The notes below the pieces were generated by a model. That model was not told where the DNA came from. It saw only the letters and a list, made by a program, of their open reading frames with translations, and ran no database searches. A DNA stretch of 5,771 bases, taken from assembly GCA_026125625.1 (NCBI GenBank), contig JAHCKU010000221.1, positions 1 through 5,771 on the forward strand, written 5' to 3'. Made by a program: the position numbers and the translations under genes. Origin of the DNA: Burkholderiales bacterium. GTDB taxonomy: Bacteria; Pseudomonadota; Gammaproteobacteria; Burkholderiales; SHXO01. Positions 1 to 5,420 of the stretch are shown piece after piece; the stretch's first letter is position 1, and each line of letters starts with the position of its first letter.

Positions 1-94
1 ACGACACGCCGTGCACTACCTCGGCCTTGCCATAGGCGACATGCAGATCGCGAACTTGGAGCAGTGACTCGCCGCTGCGCGCTTGCACGCTCAT
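1..94 (-). CDS. livF: LivF-type ABC transporter ATP-binding protein, N-terminal fragment (cut by window edge)
   Basis: Only the first 31 codons are visible. The peptide begins MSVQARSGESLLQVRDLHVA and continues YGKAEVVHGVS, the usual N-terminal strand and A-loop region (aromatic Y21) of a Liv-type ATPase. The Walker A motif would lie just beyond the left edge. Its place directly after livG is the standard position of livF, the second nucleotide-binding subunit of branched-chain amino acid family importers, which would pair with LivG on the inner face of the membrane. The ATG at 92-94 overlaps the livG stop as ATGA. A GGGAG lies only one base before that ATG, too close for a normal Shine-Dalgarno, but seven bases before an in-frame GTG at 86-88 (codon 3). 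The true start may therefore be 88. Family call is firm from context; substrate is unknown. Confidence 0.85.
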   Translation of the reverse strand, partial: MSVQARSGESLLQVRDLHVAYGKAEVVHGVS

Positions 95-849
95 GCTCCC
101 AGATACACGCGGATCACCTCCGCGTCGGTGCGCACTTCCGCCGGCGAGCCGTGCTTGATCATGCGGCCGAGGTCGAGCGTGGTGACGCGATCGCAGATGC
201 GGAACACGAAGTCGGTGTGATGCTCGACCAGCAGCACGCCGATGCCGCATTCGCGCATCACGCGGATGACCGTACCCAGATGCTCGATCTCGGCGCTGGT
301 CAGTCCACCCGCCGGCTCGTCCAGCAGGATGAAGCTCGGACGCCCGGTGAGCCCGCGTGCGATCTCGAGGAAACGCTGCTCGGCGTGCTCGAGCAGGTTG
401 GCGCGGCGATCGATGACATGTCCCAGCCCCACGCCTTGCAGCAGCTCGGCTGCCCGCGCCCGCAGCATGCGCTCTTCCCGCCGCGCCGTGGCGAACGCCA
501 GCGCAGAGGCGAGAAAGCCGCTGCGGGTGTCGGTCCAGCCGCCGATCATGGCATTCTCGAGCACGCTCAACGTCGGCAACAGACGCGGCTTCTGGAAGGT
601 GCGCGCCACGCCCAGCTGCGCACGCGCCTGCACCGCACGCTGCGACAGATCCTCGCTCCCCAGCAGGATGCGGCCGTGGTCCGGCCTGTAGTAGCCGCTG
701 AGCAGATTCAGCAGCGTGGTCTTGCCGCTGCCGTTGGGTCCGATCAGGCCATGGACCTCACCGGCGCGCAGCTCGAGCGACACCTCCGATAGTGCCAGCA
801 CACCCCCGAAGCGCTTGGTGACGCTGCTCGCCTGCAGGGAAGCGCTCAC
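91..849 (-). CDS. livG: LivG-type ABC transporter ATP-binding protein with atypical signature motif
   Basis: This 252-aa nucleotide-binding subunit would hydrolyse ATP at the cytoplasmic face to drive import through LivH/LivM. Visible motifs are Walker A GPNGSGKT (37-44), Q-loop Q86 in VARTFQKPRL, Walker B FILLDE (173-178) and H-loop H210 in LLVEHH. The extra segment after the Q-loop (about 100-130) and the final VIRVYLGA are typical of LivG. The odd feature is the ABC signature: where LivG normally has LSxGQQRRLEIAR, this protein has LEHAEQRFLEIAR (153-165), lacking the conserved Ser and Gly. I start at the GTG at 847-849, because it overlaps the livM stop as GTGA and gives the normal family length. 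The open frame continues upstream to 1611, but that stretch only shadows livM. No strong Shine-Dalgarno is seen, which fits translational coupling. Confidence 0.93.
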   Translation of the reverse strand: MSASLQASSVTKRFGGVLALSEVSLELRAGEVHGLIGPNGSGKTTLLNLLSGYYRPDHGRILLGSEDLSQRAVQARAQLGVARTFQKPRLLPTLSVLENAMIGGWTDTRSGFLASALAFATARREERMLRARAAELLQGVGLGHVIDRRANLLEHAEQRFLEIARGLTGRPSFILLDEPAGGLTSAEIEHLGTVIRVMRECGIGVLLVEHHTDFVFRICDRVTTLDLGRMIKHGSPAEVRTDAEVIRVYLGA

Positions 850-1838
850 CGCTGCCCGGCCTTGATGGCGAGCGCCAGCTGTGCGGGCTGCGGCTCGATC
901 GGCATGCTGCCCAGCCGCTGCGGACGCAGCCGCTCGAGCCCGATCTGGAACAGACGACCGATGCCTTCGGGCAGCAGCAGCACCACCAGCAGGAGCAGCA
1001 GGCCATAGAAGAAATTGCCGAGCTTGGCCAGCGGTGCCGACAGCTCGGGCAGTGCAGTGAGCACCACGGTGCCGAGGAAGGGGCCGAGGATGCTGCCGCG
1101 GCCGCCGATGATGATGCATACGAAGAAGAACAGCCCCAGCTCGAACAGGAAGGTGTCGGGCGTGATGTAGCTCTGCATCACGGCGAACAGCGCACCGCCC
1201 AGGCCAGCGGTCAGCCCGCTGAACACGAAGGCGACCAGCTTGGCGTGGAATACCGGCACGCCCACGGCCTGGGCGGTCACCATGCTGTCGCGCACCGCGA
1301 TCAGGCCGCGGCCCCACATCAGGCGTGCGACGTTCCAGGTGAGCCAGGTGACGATCACCGCGATACCCAGAATCAGCCAATAGCTGCCGGCCGCAGTGTC
1401 GAACGGCGCGGGGAACTCCGGCACGGACAGGCCGACGCCGCCGCCGGTGAGGCCATCCAGCGCCAGCACCAGTTCGGTGACGATCAGGGCGAAGGCCAGC
1501 GTGGCCATGGCGAAATAGAATCCGGGCAGGCGCAGCGACGGCAGACCCAGCAGAAGTCCGCACAGTGCCCCGATGCCACCCGATGCAGCCAGCGCCAGCC
1601 AGACGTTCCACTCGTGGGTGCCGGCGAGAATGGCGTAGGCATAGGCACCGATCGCCAGCAGGCCGACGTGTCCTACCGACAACTGACCGCTGAAACCGAC
1701 CACCAGATTGAGTCCGGCGATCAGCACCCAGTAGGCGCCGATCAGCGCGGCCAGATGCAGCTGGTACTGGTCACCCGCCCACCACGGCAGCGACACCAGC
1801 ACGGCAGCAGCGAAAAGAAGGATCGCAACGCGCTTCAT
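846..1838 (-). CDS. livM: LivM-type branched-chain amino acid ABC transporter permease
   Basis: This 330-aa inner-membrane permease of the BPD_transp_2 family is the usual size for LivM. It has about eight to ten hydrophobic segments, beginning with an N-terminal one after MKR. Family landmarks are LNLVVGFSGQLSVGHVGLLAIGAYAYAIL (43-71), the cytoplasmic coupling region GRGLIAVRDSMVTAQAVGVP (176-195), which contacts the ATPases, and IIGGRGSILGPFLGTVVL (243-260). The last 30 or so residues are a hydrophilic tail rich in R, P and Q. It would form the translocation path with LivH. Its ATG follows the livH stop after a single base (TGA-G-ATG) and its stop overlaps the livG start, so it is surely cotranscribed and probably coupled. 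The Lys/Arg-rich start followed by a hydrophobic helix supports this start codon. Confidence 0.94.
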   Translation of the reverse strand: MKRVAILLFAAAVLVSLPWWAGDQYQLHLAALIGAYWVLIAGLNLVVGFSGQLSVGHVGLLAIGAYAYAILAGTHEWNVWLALAASGGIGALCGLLLGLPSLRLPGFYFAMATLAFALIVTELVLALDGLTGGGVGLSVPEFPAPFDTAAGSYWLILGIAVIVTWLTWNVARLMWGRGLIAVRDSMVTAQAVGVPVFHAKLVAFVFSGLTAGLGGALFAVMQSYITPDTFLFELGLFFFVCIIIGGRGSILGPFLGTVVLTALPELSAPLAKLGNFFYGLLLLLVVLLLPEGIGRLFQIGLERLRPQRLGSMPIEPQPAQLALAIKAGQR

Positions 1839-1839
1839 C

Positions 1840-2700
1840 TCACACCGGCCGTACGTTGCGGGTGCCGAATAATCCTTCCGGCTTGAGCAGCAGCACGAGC
1901 ATCAGCAAGCCAACGGAAATCGTCTGCTGGAATTCGCCGCCGACATAGTAGGTGGCGATGCTGCTGAGGATGCCGAGTGCTGCGCCCCCCACCAGTGCGC
2001 CGAGGTTGCTGCCCAGTCCACCCACGGCCAGCGCGATGAAGCCGTTCAGCGTCAAGGTGAGGCCGAGCGCAAAGTAGGCAAAGGTCAGCTGTCCGGCGGC
2101 AAACCCCGCCAAACCGCCCATGGCCCCCGCCATCACGTAGGAAAACATGCGAATGCGCTCGGTCGGGATGCCGCGCGCACGTGCCGCGAAGATGTCCTCG
2201 GACATGGCGACGAACAGCTTGCCGTACAGGGTTCCGCGGTAGAACAGTTCCAGGCCGATCGCCAGCGCGATGGCCACTGCCACCGGCAGCCAGTACTTCT
2301 GATCGAACACGCCGGCGCCGAACTCCTGCGGGATGATGCGCGGGAACGGCTTGGGCTCGGTGCCCCACCACAACGCCACCGCCTGCTGGACCATGGTGGC
2401 GAGCGCGAGCGTGCTGAGCAGCCACAAATGCTCGTCGCTGCGCGCAAGGACCCGCCGGATGGCGACGAAATCGGTGAGCGCTCCGAGCAGTGCGCCGATC
2501 GCCATCGATCCAAGCAGGGCAACCGGCAGCGGCAATGCAAAAGCCTGCAGGAACCAGGCACCGAACACGCCGCCGAGCATGGCCGTGTGGCCGGTGGTCA
2601 CGCTCAGCACCTTCGACGTGGAGAACATCACGTTGTAGACCAGCGCTGCGGCGGCATACAGGGCACCGGTGGCGAGGCCGGCGATGAGCGCGGAGAGCAT
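1840..2700 (-). CDS. livH: LivH-type branched-chain amino acid ABC transporter permease
   Basis: This 286-aa inner-membrane permease of the BPD_transp_2 family has about eight hydrophobic segments. LivH hallmarks are GLATGALYAAAALVYNVMFS (8-27) leading to VTTGHTAMLGGVFGAW (34-49), the cytoplasmic coupling loop with ARARGIPTERIRMFSYVMAG (173-192), and AVGGLGSNLGALVGGAALGI (225-244). The C-terminal LLKPEGLFGTR is the classical LivH ending. It would pair with LivM. The chosen ATG (2698-2700) gives the expected short N-terminus. The bases before it on the coding strand (ATCCCTCTGC) carry no recognisable Shine-Dalgarno, which is notable because the gene is not directly coupled to an upstream stop: 35 bases separate it from the binding-protein gene. 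Translation may therefore be weak, fitting the lower dose of membrane subunits relative to the binding protein. Confidence 0.94.
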   Translation of the reverse strand: MLSALIAGLATGALYAAAALVYNVMFSTSKVLSVTTGHTAMLGGVFGAWFLQAFALPLPVALLGSMAIGALLGALTDFVAIRRVLARSDEHLWLLSTLALATMVQQAVALWWGTEPKPFPRIIPQEFGAGVFDQKYWLPVAVAIALAIGLELFYRGTLYGKLFVAMSEDIFAARARGIPTERIRMFSYVMAGAMGGLAGFAAGQLTFAYFALGLTLTLNGFIALAVGGLGSNLGALVGGAALGILSSIATYYVGGEFQQTISVGLLMLVLLLKPEGLFGTRNVRPV

Positions 2701-2726
2701 GCAGAGGGATGCCGGGAGCGGATTTC

Positions 2727-2750
2727 CGAGCCGCCTTAGCGGGCGGCTCG
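2727..2750 (-). terminator. Hairpin at the binding protein/livH junction (attenuator or mRNA-stabilising stem-loop)
   Basis: On the coding (minus) strand the sequence reads CGAGCCGCC, loop CGCTAA, GGCGGCTCG: a perfect 9-bp GC-rich stem (2742-2750 with 2727-2735). The TAA in the loop is the stop codon of the binding-protein gene. The bases after the stem (GAAATCC) contain no U-run, so this is not a classical intrinsic terminator. Stem-loops after the binding-protein gene of ABC operons are known to stabilise the upstream message or cause partial termination. Either role is inference here. Confidence 0.6.
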
Positions 2751-3917
2751 ATAGGCGCCGTCCTTGAAGCTGTTGGCCTGGTTCATCATGATCTGGTGAT
2801 CCGGGAAGCCGTTGCGCTGCGACGCGCTCCAGGAATAGGTCGCATACACCCCCTGCAGACCCTTGGTGTTCGCGAGCACCTTCTGGATCGCCTTCGGATC
2901 GGTCCCGTGCGCCTGGCGCACCGCATGCTCGACGATCCTGACCGTGTCATAGCCGAGCGCGACCCACCACAGCATGTAGTCGATCTCGCTTTTGCCCAGC
3001 CTGTCGTGCAGCTTGTCGATCAGCGCCTGGGTGTTCGCCGGCAGCTTGCCCTTGGCATCGTAGGTGGTGCTCACGTAGCCTGCGGCCACGGTATTGCCCC
3101 AGTATTCCGGCTTGTTGAGCAGCTTGCCGATCGGAGGTGCCATCAGCGCCGGATGGCCGACTACGGGCACGTTCCAGCCCATGTCGCCGCGCGTGTTGAG
3201 CAGCCGGGCCAGCAGGCCGGTCGCTGCCGACCAGGGCATGATGACATCTGCGCCGGCGGCTTTCGCCTTGTTCATCTCGTCGGCGAGATCGGTCTTGTTC
3301 GGATCGACCAGCACGCTGTACACCGGCTTGACACCCGCTTTTTCCAGCAGCTCCGCCGCCGTCTTCGCGCTCGAAGTACCGTAGCCGGAGGTGTCGCCGA
3401 TCACCGCCACCTTCCGCCGCTTGAGTACGTCGAGCGCATAGGTGTTGGCGCCATCGATCCATTGCCGGTTGGTATTGATGACGCGGAAGGCATTCGGATA
3501 CTTCTTCGCATCGACCAGCTCGTCGACGGTGCCGATGACCAGATTCGGGATGCCGGCTCTGGCCACGATCGGCACGGTGGCCAGCGACTCTCCGGAGTTG
3601 ACCGGGCCGATGATGAAGTGGACCTTCTCCGTGAACACGAGCTGCTTGGCGAAATTGACTGCCTTGGTCGGATCCCCGGCGGTATCGCGCGTGATCAGCT
3701 CCAGCTTGCGCCCGTCGATGCCGCCGGCCCGGTTGATCTCGTCCACGGCGAATTGCACCCCCTGGTTTTCCGCGATCGCGGCGGAAGACAGCGGACCAGT
3801 CAGCGATGACAGCCAGCCGATGCGGATCGGTTCCTGAGCGAAAACGCCCGTCGCCAGCACAAGCAGGGCCAAGGCGCCGACGCCGGCACGCAGATGTGAC
3901 AGGATCGGCCGCTTCAT
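2736..3917 (-). CDS. Periplasmic substrate-binding protein of the branched-chain amino acid/amide ABC transporter family
   Basis: This 393-aa precursor belongs to the type I periplasmic binding protein family (Peripla_BP_6, LivJ/LivK-like). It starts with a Sec signal peptide: MKRP, a hydrophobic core rich in A, L and V (11-25) and a likely signal peptidase I site VFA|QE after residue 27; there is no lipobox. The mature part opens with IRIGWLSSLTGPLSS (31-45), where family members contact ligand, then GVQFAVDEINRAGGIDGRKL (53-72), DTAGDPTKAV (78-87) and FIIGPVNSGESLATVPI (101-117). The second lobe includes KVAVIGDTSGYG (169-180). Ligand could be an amino acid, amide, urea, aromatic acid or other carboxylate; the sequence does not decide. 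I start at the ATG at 3915-3917, which has a strong Shine-Dalgarno and precedes the signal peptide. ATGs 18 codons upstream overlap the predicted -10 box and cannot be used from that promoter. Confidence 0.94.
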   Translation of the reverse strand: MKRPILSHLRAGVGALALLVLATGVFAQEPIRIGWLSSLTGPLSSAAIAENQGVQFAVDEINRAGGIDGRKLELITRDTAGDPTKAVNFAKQLVFTEKVHFIIGPVNSGESLATVPIVARAGIPNLVIGTVDELVDAKKYPNAFRVINTNRQWIDGANTYALDVLKRRKVAVIGDTSGYGTSSAKTAAELLEKAGVKPVYSVLVDPNKTDLADEMNKAKAAGADVIMPWSAATGLLARLLNTRGDMGWNVPVVGHPALMAPPIGKLLNKPEYWGNTVAAGYVSTTYDAKGKLPANTQALIDKLHDRLGKSEIDYMLWWVALGYDTVRIVEHAVRQAHGTDPKAIQKVLANTKGLQGVYATYSWSASQRNGFPDHQIMMNQANSFKDGAYRAAR

Positions 3918-3920
3918 CTC

Positions 3921-3928
3921 TCCTCCCC
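3921..3928 (-). promoter_or_regulatory. Strong Shine-Dalgarno of the binding-protein gene
   Basis: On the minus strand GGGGAGGA lies three bases before the ATG at 3915-3917, and GGGGAGGAGAG as a whole is purine-only. It is by far the best ribosome binding site in the window and fixes the start of the binding protein. It contrasts with weak or absent sites at livH, livM and livG, consistent with higher synthesis of the periplasmic component. Confidence 0.8.
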
Positions 3929-3966
3929 TATTTCGAGACGGGTGGTTTTTATTTCCGAAGCGCGGC

Positions 3967-3996
3967 ATCATCCGAGACGCGGGCGCCGCTTGTCAA
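3967..3996 (-). promoter_or_regulatory. Predicted sigma70-type promoter of the transporter operon
   Basis: Reading the minus strand, a perfect -35 TTGACA (3991-3996) is followed by an 18-base spacer and GATGAT (3967-3972), which matches four of six positions of TATAAT including the key second A and last T. Transcription would begin near 3960 and give a leader of about 43 bases before the binding-protein ATG. The leader contains an A/T-rich tract (GAAATAAAAACC, about 3944-3955). The position and fit are good, but the call rests on consensus matching only. Confidence 0.6.
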
Positions 3997-4050
3997 GGAA
4001 CCCTGTGAGACGACCGCGCCGATTACCAACGACGAAACGAGTCCGACATC

Positions 4051-5406
4051 ATGAAATCCTCCCTGCGGATCGGCGCCGGCTCGGCCTGGTGGGGCGATCG
4101 CGTCGAACCGGCCGCGCTCAACGCCGAACGCGGTGATCTGGACTACCTATGCTTCGAGACCATGGCCGAAGCCACCATCTCGGCCGCACAGGTGCGCGCG
4201 CGCCGCGATCCGGCATTCCCGGGCTACGACACCTATCTCGACGATCGCATGCGCGCAGTGCTGCCGCACTGTCTCAAGCGCGGCACCCGGATCATCAGCA
4301 ACCAGGGCTGGATCAACCCCGAAGGCGCAGCGCAACGCATCGTGCACTGGCTGCACGAGCTCGGCGCGCGTGGCATCAAGGTCGCGGCGGTGTCGGGCGG
4401 ACTGATCACCGATCGCGTGCTGCAGCTGACCGACCGCATCCTGGAGAACGGCCAGCCCACCGCCACGCTCGCACCGGATCTCGTCTCGGCGGAGGTCTAT
4501 CTCGGCGCCGAGCCGATCGTGCAGGCGCTGCAGCAGGGTGCGCACATCGTGGTATCCGGCCGGGTAGCCGATCCCTCCATCTTCATGGCGCCCATGATGT
4601 ACGAGTTCGGCTGGGATGCGCTGGATCATCACAAGCTCGGACCGGGCAACGGCATCGGCCATCTGATGGAATGCGGCGCGCAGGTCACCGGGGGCTACTT
4701 CGCCGATCCCGGTTTCAAGGACGTACCCGAGCCGTGGAATCTCGCCTTCCCGATCGCCGAGGTCGAATCCGACGGCAGCGCGGTGATCACCAAGGTCGCC
4801 GGCACCGGCGGCGCGGTAACCCTGCAGACGGTGAAGGAGCAGATGCTCTACGAGGTGCACGATCCGGCCAACTACATCACGCCGGACGTGGTGGTGGATT
4901 TCACCACCACGCGGCTGGAACAGATCGGACCGGACCGCGTGCGGGTGACCGACATCTCCGGCAAGCCGCGTACGCCGACCCTGAAGGTATCGATCGGCTG
5001 CACCGAAGGCTTCATTGGCGAAGACATGTTCTTCTATGCCGGCCCGGGCGCACTGCGCCGGGCACAACTGGCGAAGAAGATCCTCGAGGAGCGCTTCAAG
5101 ATCGTGAAGCTGGACGCCGAGGAAGTGCGCATCGACTTCCTCGGCGTCAACGCCATCCACGGCGCGATGTCACCGACCGACCGTCCCGAGCCCTACGAAG
5201 TGGCAGTGCGCGTGGCCGCGCGCACGCGCACGCGCGAGGAAGCGGTCAAGGTCGGGCGCGAGGTCGACGGCATGGCCGTGTCGGGCGTGGGCATGACCGG
5301 CAAGCGCGTGCCGCATCAGGATCGCACGCGCGAGATCATCGGCGTGTGGTCCTCGCTGGTGCCGCGCGAGAAGATCACGCCGACCTTGAGCTTATTCGAG
5401 AGCTGA
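4051..5406 (+). CDS. AtuA-family (DUF1446) protein, N-terminal domain only
   Basis: This 451-aa cytoplasmic protein belongs to the DUF1446/acyclic terpene utilisation AtuA family. Recognisable family stretches are GAGSAWWGDRVEPA (8-21), GDLDYLCFETMAEATISAAQ (28-47), IISNQGWINP (81-90), SAEVYLGAEPIVQAL (146-160), GRVADPSIFMAP (170-181), ECGAQVTGGYFADPG (207-221) and the segment 251-285 with GTGGAVT, QMLYEVHDP and PDVVVDF. AtuA is required for citronellol/geraniol breakdown in Pseudomonas, but the family is much wider and its chemistry is not, to my knowledge, settled. Members often sit beside acyl-CoA carboxylase, dehydrogenase or hydratase genes. The protein ends near residue 451, where longer members continue into a small ferredoxin-fold domain; that domain is encoded by the next gene. 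The ATG at 4051 gives the family N-terminus; the upstream ACGAG is only a weak Shine-Dalgarno. No signal peptide or membrane segment is seen. Confidence 0.9.
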   Translation: MKSSLRIGAGSAWWGDRVEPAALNAERGDLDYLCFETMAEATISAAQVRARRDPAFPGYDTYLDDRMRAVLPHCLKRGTRIISNQGWINPEGAAQRIVHWLHELGARGIKVAAVSGGLITDRVLQLTDRILENGQPTATLAPDLVSAEVYLGAEPIVQALQQGAHIVVSGRVADPSIFMAPMMYEFGWDALDHHKLGPGNGIGHLMECGAQVTGGYFADPGFKDVPEPWNLAFPIAEVESDGSAVITKVAGTGGAVTLQTVKEQMLYEVHDPANYITPDVVVDFTTTRLEQIGPDRVRVTDISGKPRTPTLKVSIGCTEGFIGEDMFFYAGPGALRRAQLAKKILEERFKIVKLDAEEVRIDFLGVNAIHGAMSPTDRPEPYEVAVRVAARTRTREEAVKVGREVDGMAVSGVGMTGKRVPHQDRTREIIGVWSSLVPREKITPTLSLFES

Positions 5407-5420
5407 GCACGAGAGCCGCC

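Larger units (their letters stand above)
3918..4050. promoter_or_regulatory. Divergent intergenic control region
   Basis: These 133 bases separate the leftward transporter operon from the rightward AtuA-type genes. Besides the leftward promoter and Shine-Dalgarno, the region holds three GAGACG direct repeats (3935-3940, 3974-3979, 4007-4012) that could be operator half-sites. It also holds the small palindrome CTTGTCAAG (3989-3997) that overlaps the leftward -35. I could not identify a convincing promoter for the rightward genes. TTGTCA at 3990-3995 has no good -10 at 16-19 bases, so an activator-dependent or non-sigma70 promoter is possible. No regulator gene is present in the window. Confidence 0.5.

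Noticed and set aside
64..792. 242-aa plus-strand ORF opposite livG
   Set aside because: It is antisense to all the Walker motifs of livG and has the low-complexity composition of a GC-rich shadow frame.
850..1611. 5' extension of the livG reading frame to a 506-aa ORF
   Set aside because: The added 253 residues are Arg/Ala/Gly-rich without any domain and lie in another frame over well-conserved livM. The GTG at 847-849 gives the normal LivG length.
1245..1886. 213-aa plus-strand ORF opposite livM and the livH end
   Set aside because: It is Gln/Arg/His-rich antisense translation across two real genes, without supporting motif.
2709..3809. 366-aa plus-strand ORF opposite the binding-protein gene
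   Set aside because: It is antisense to a clearly real gene. Its R/H/D/Q-rich translation is typical of the shadow of GC-rich coding DNA, and no family motif or ribosome site is seen.
3918..3971. Longer binding-protein start giving MMPRFGNKNH at the N-terminus
   Set aside because: It would bury the signal peptide behind 18 polar residues, lacks a ribosome site, and its ATGs fall on the predicted -10 box.
3990..4018. Rightward sigma70 promoter using TTGTCA at 3990-3995
   Set aside because: At 16-19 bases downstream only GC-rich words such as ACCGCG are found, with no acceptable -10 element.
4147..5160. 337-aa minus-strand ORF opposite the DUF1446 gene
   Set aside because: It is a shadow of a conserved gene caused by high GC3. 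The translation has no recognisable motif or membrane pattern.
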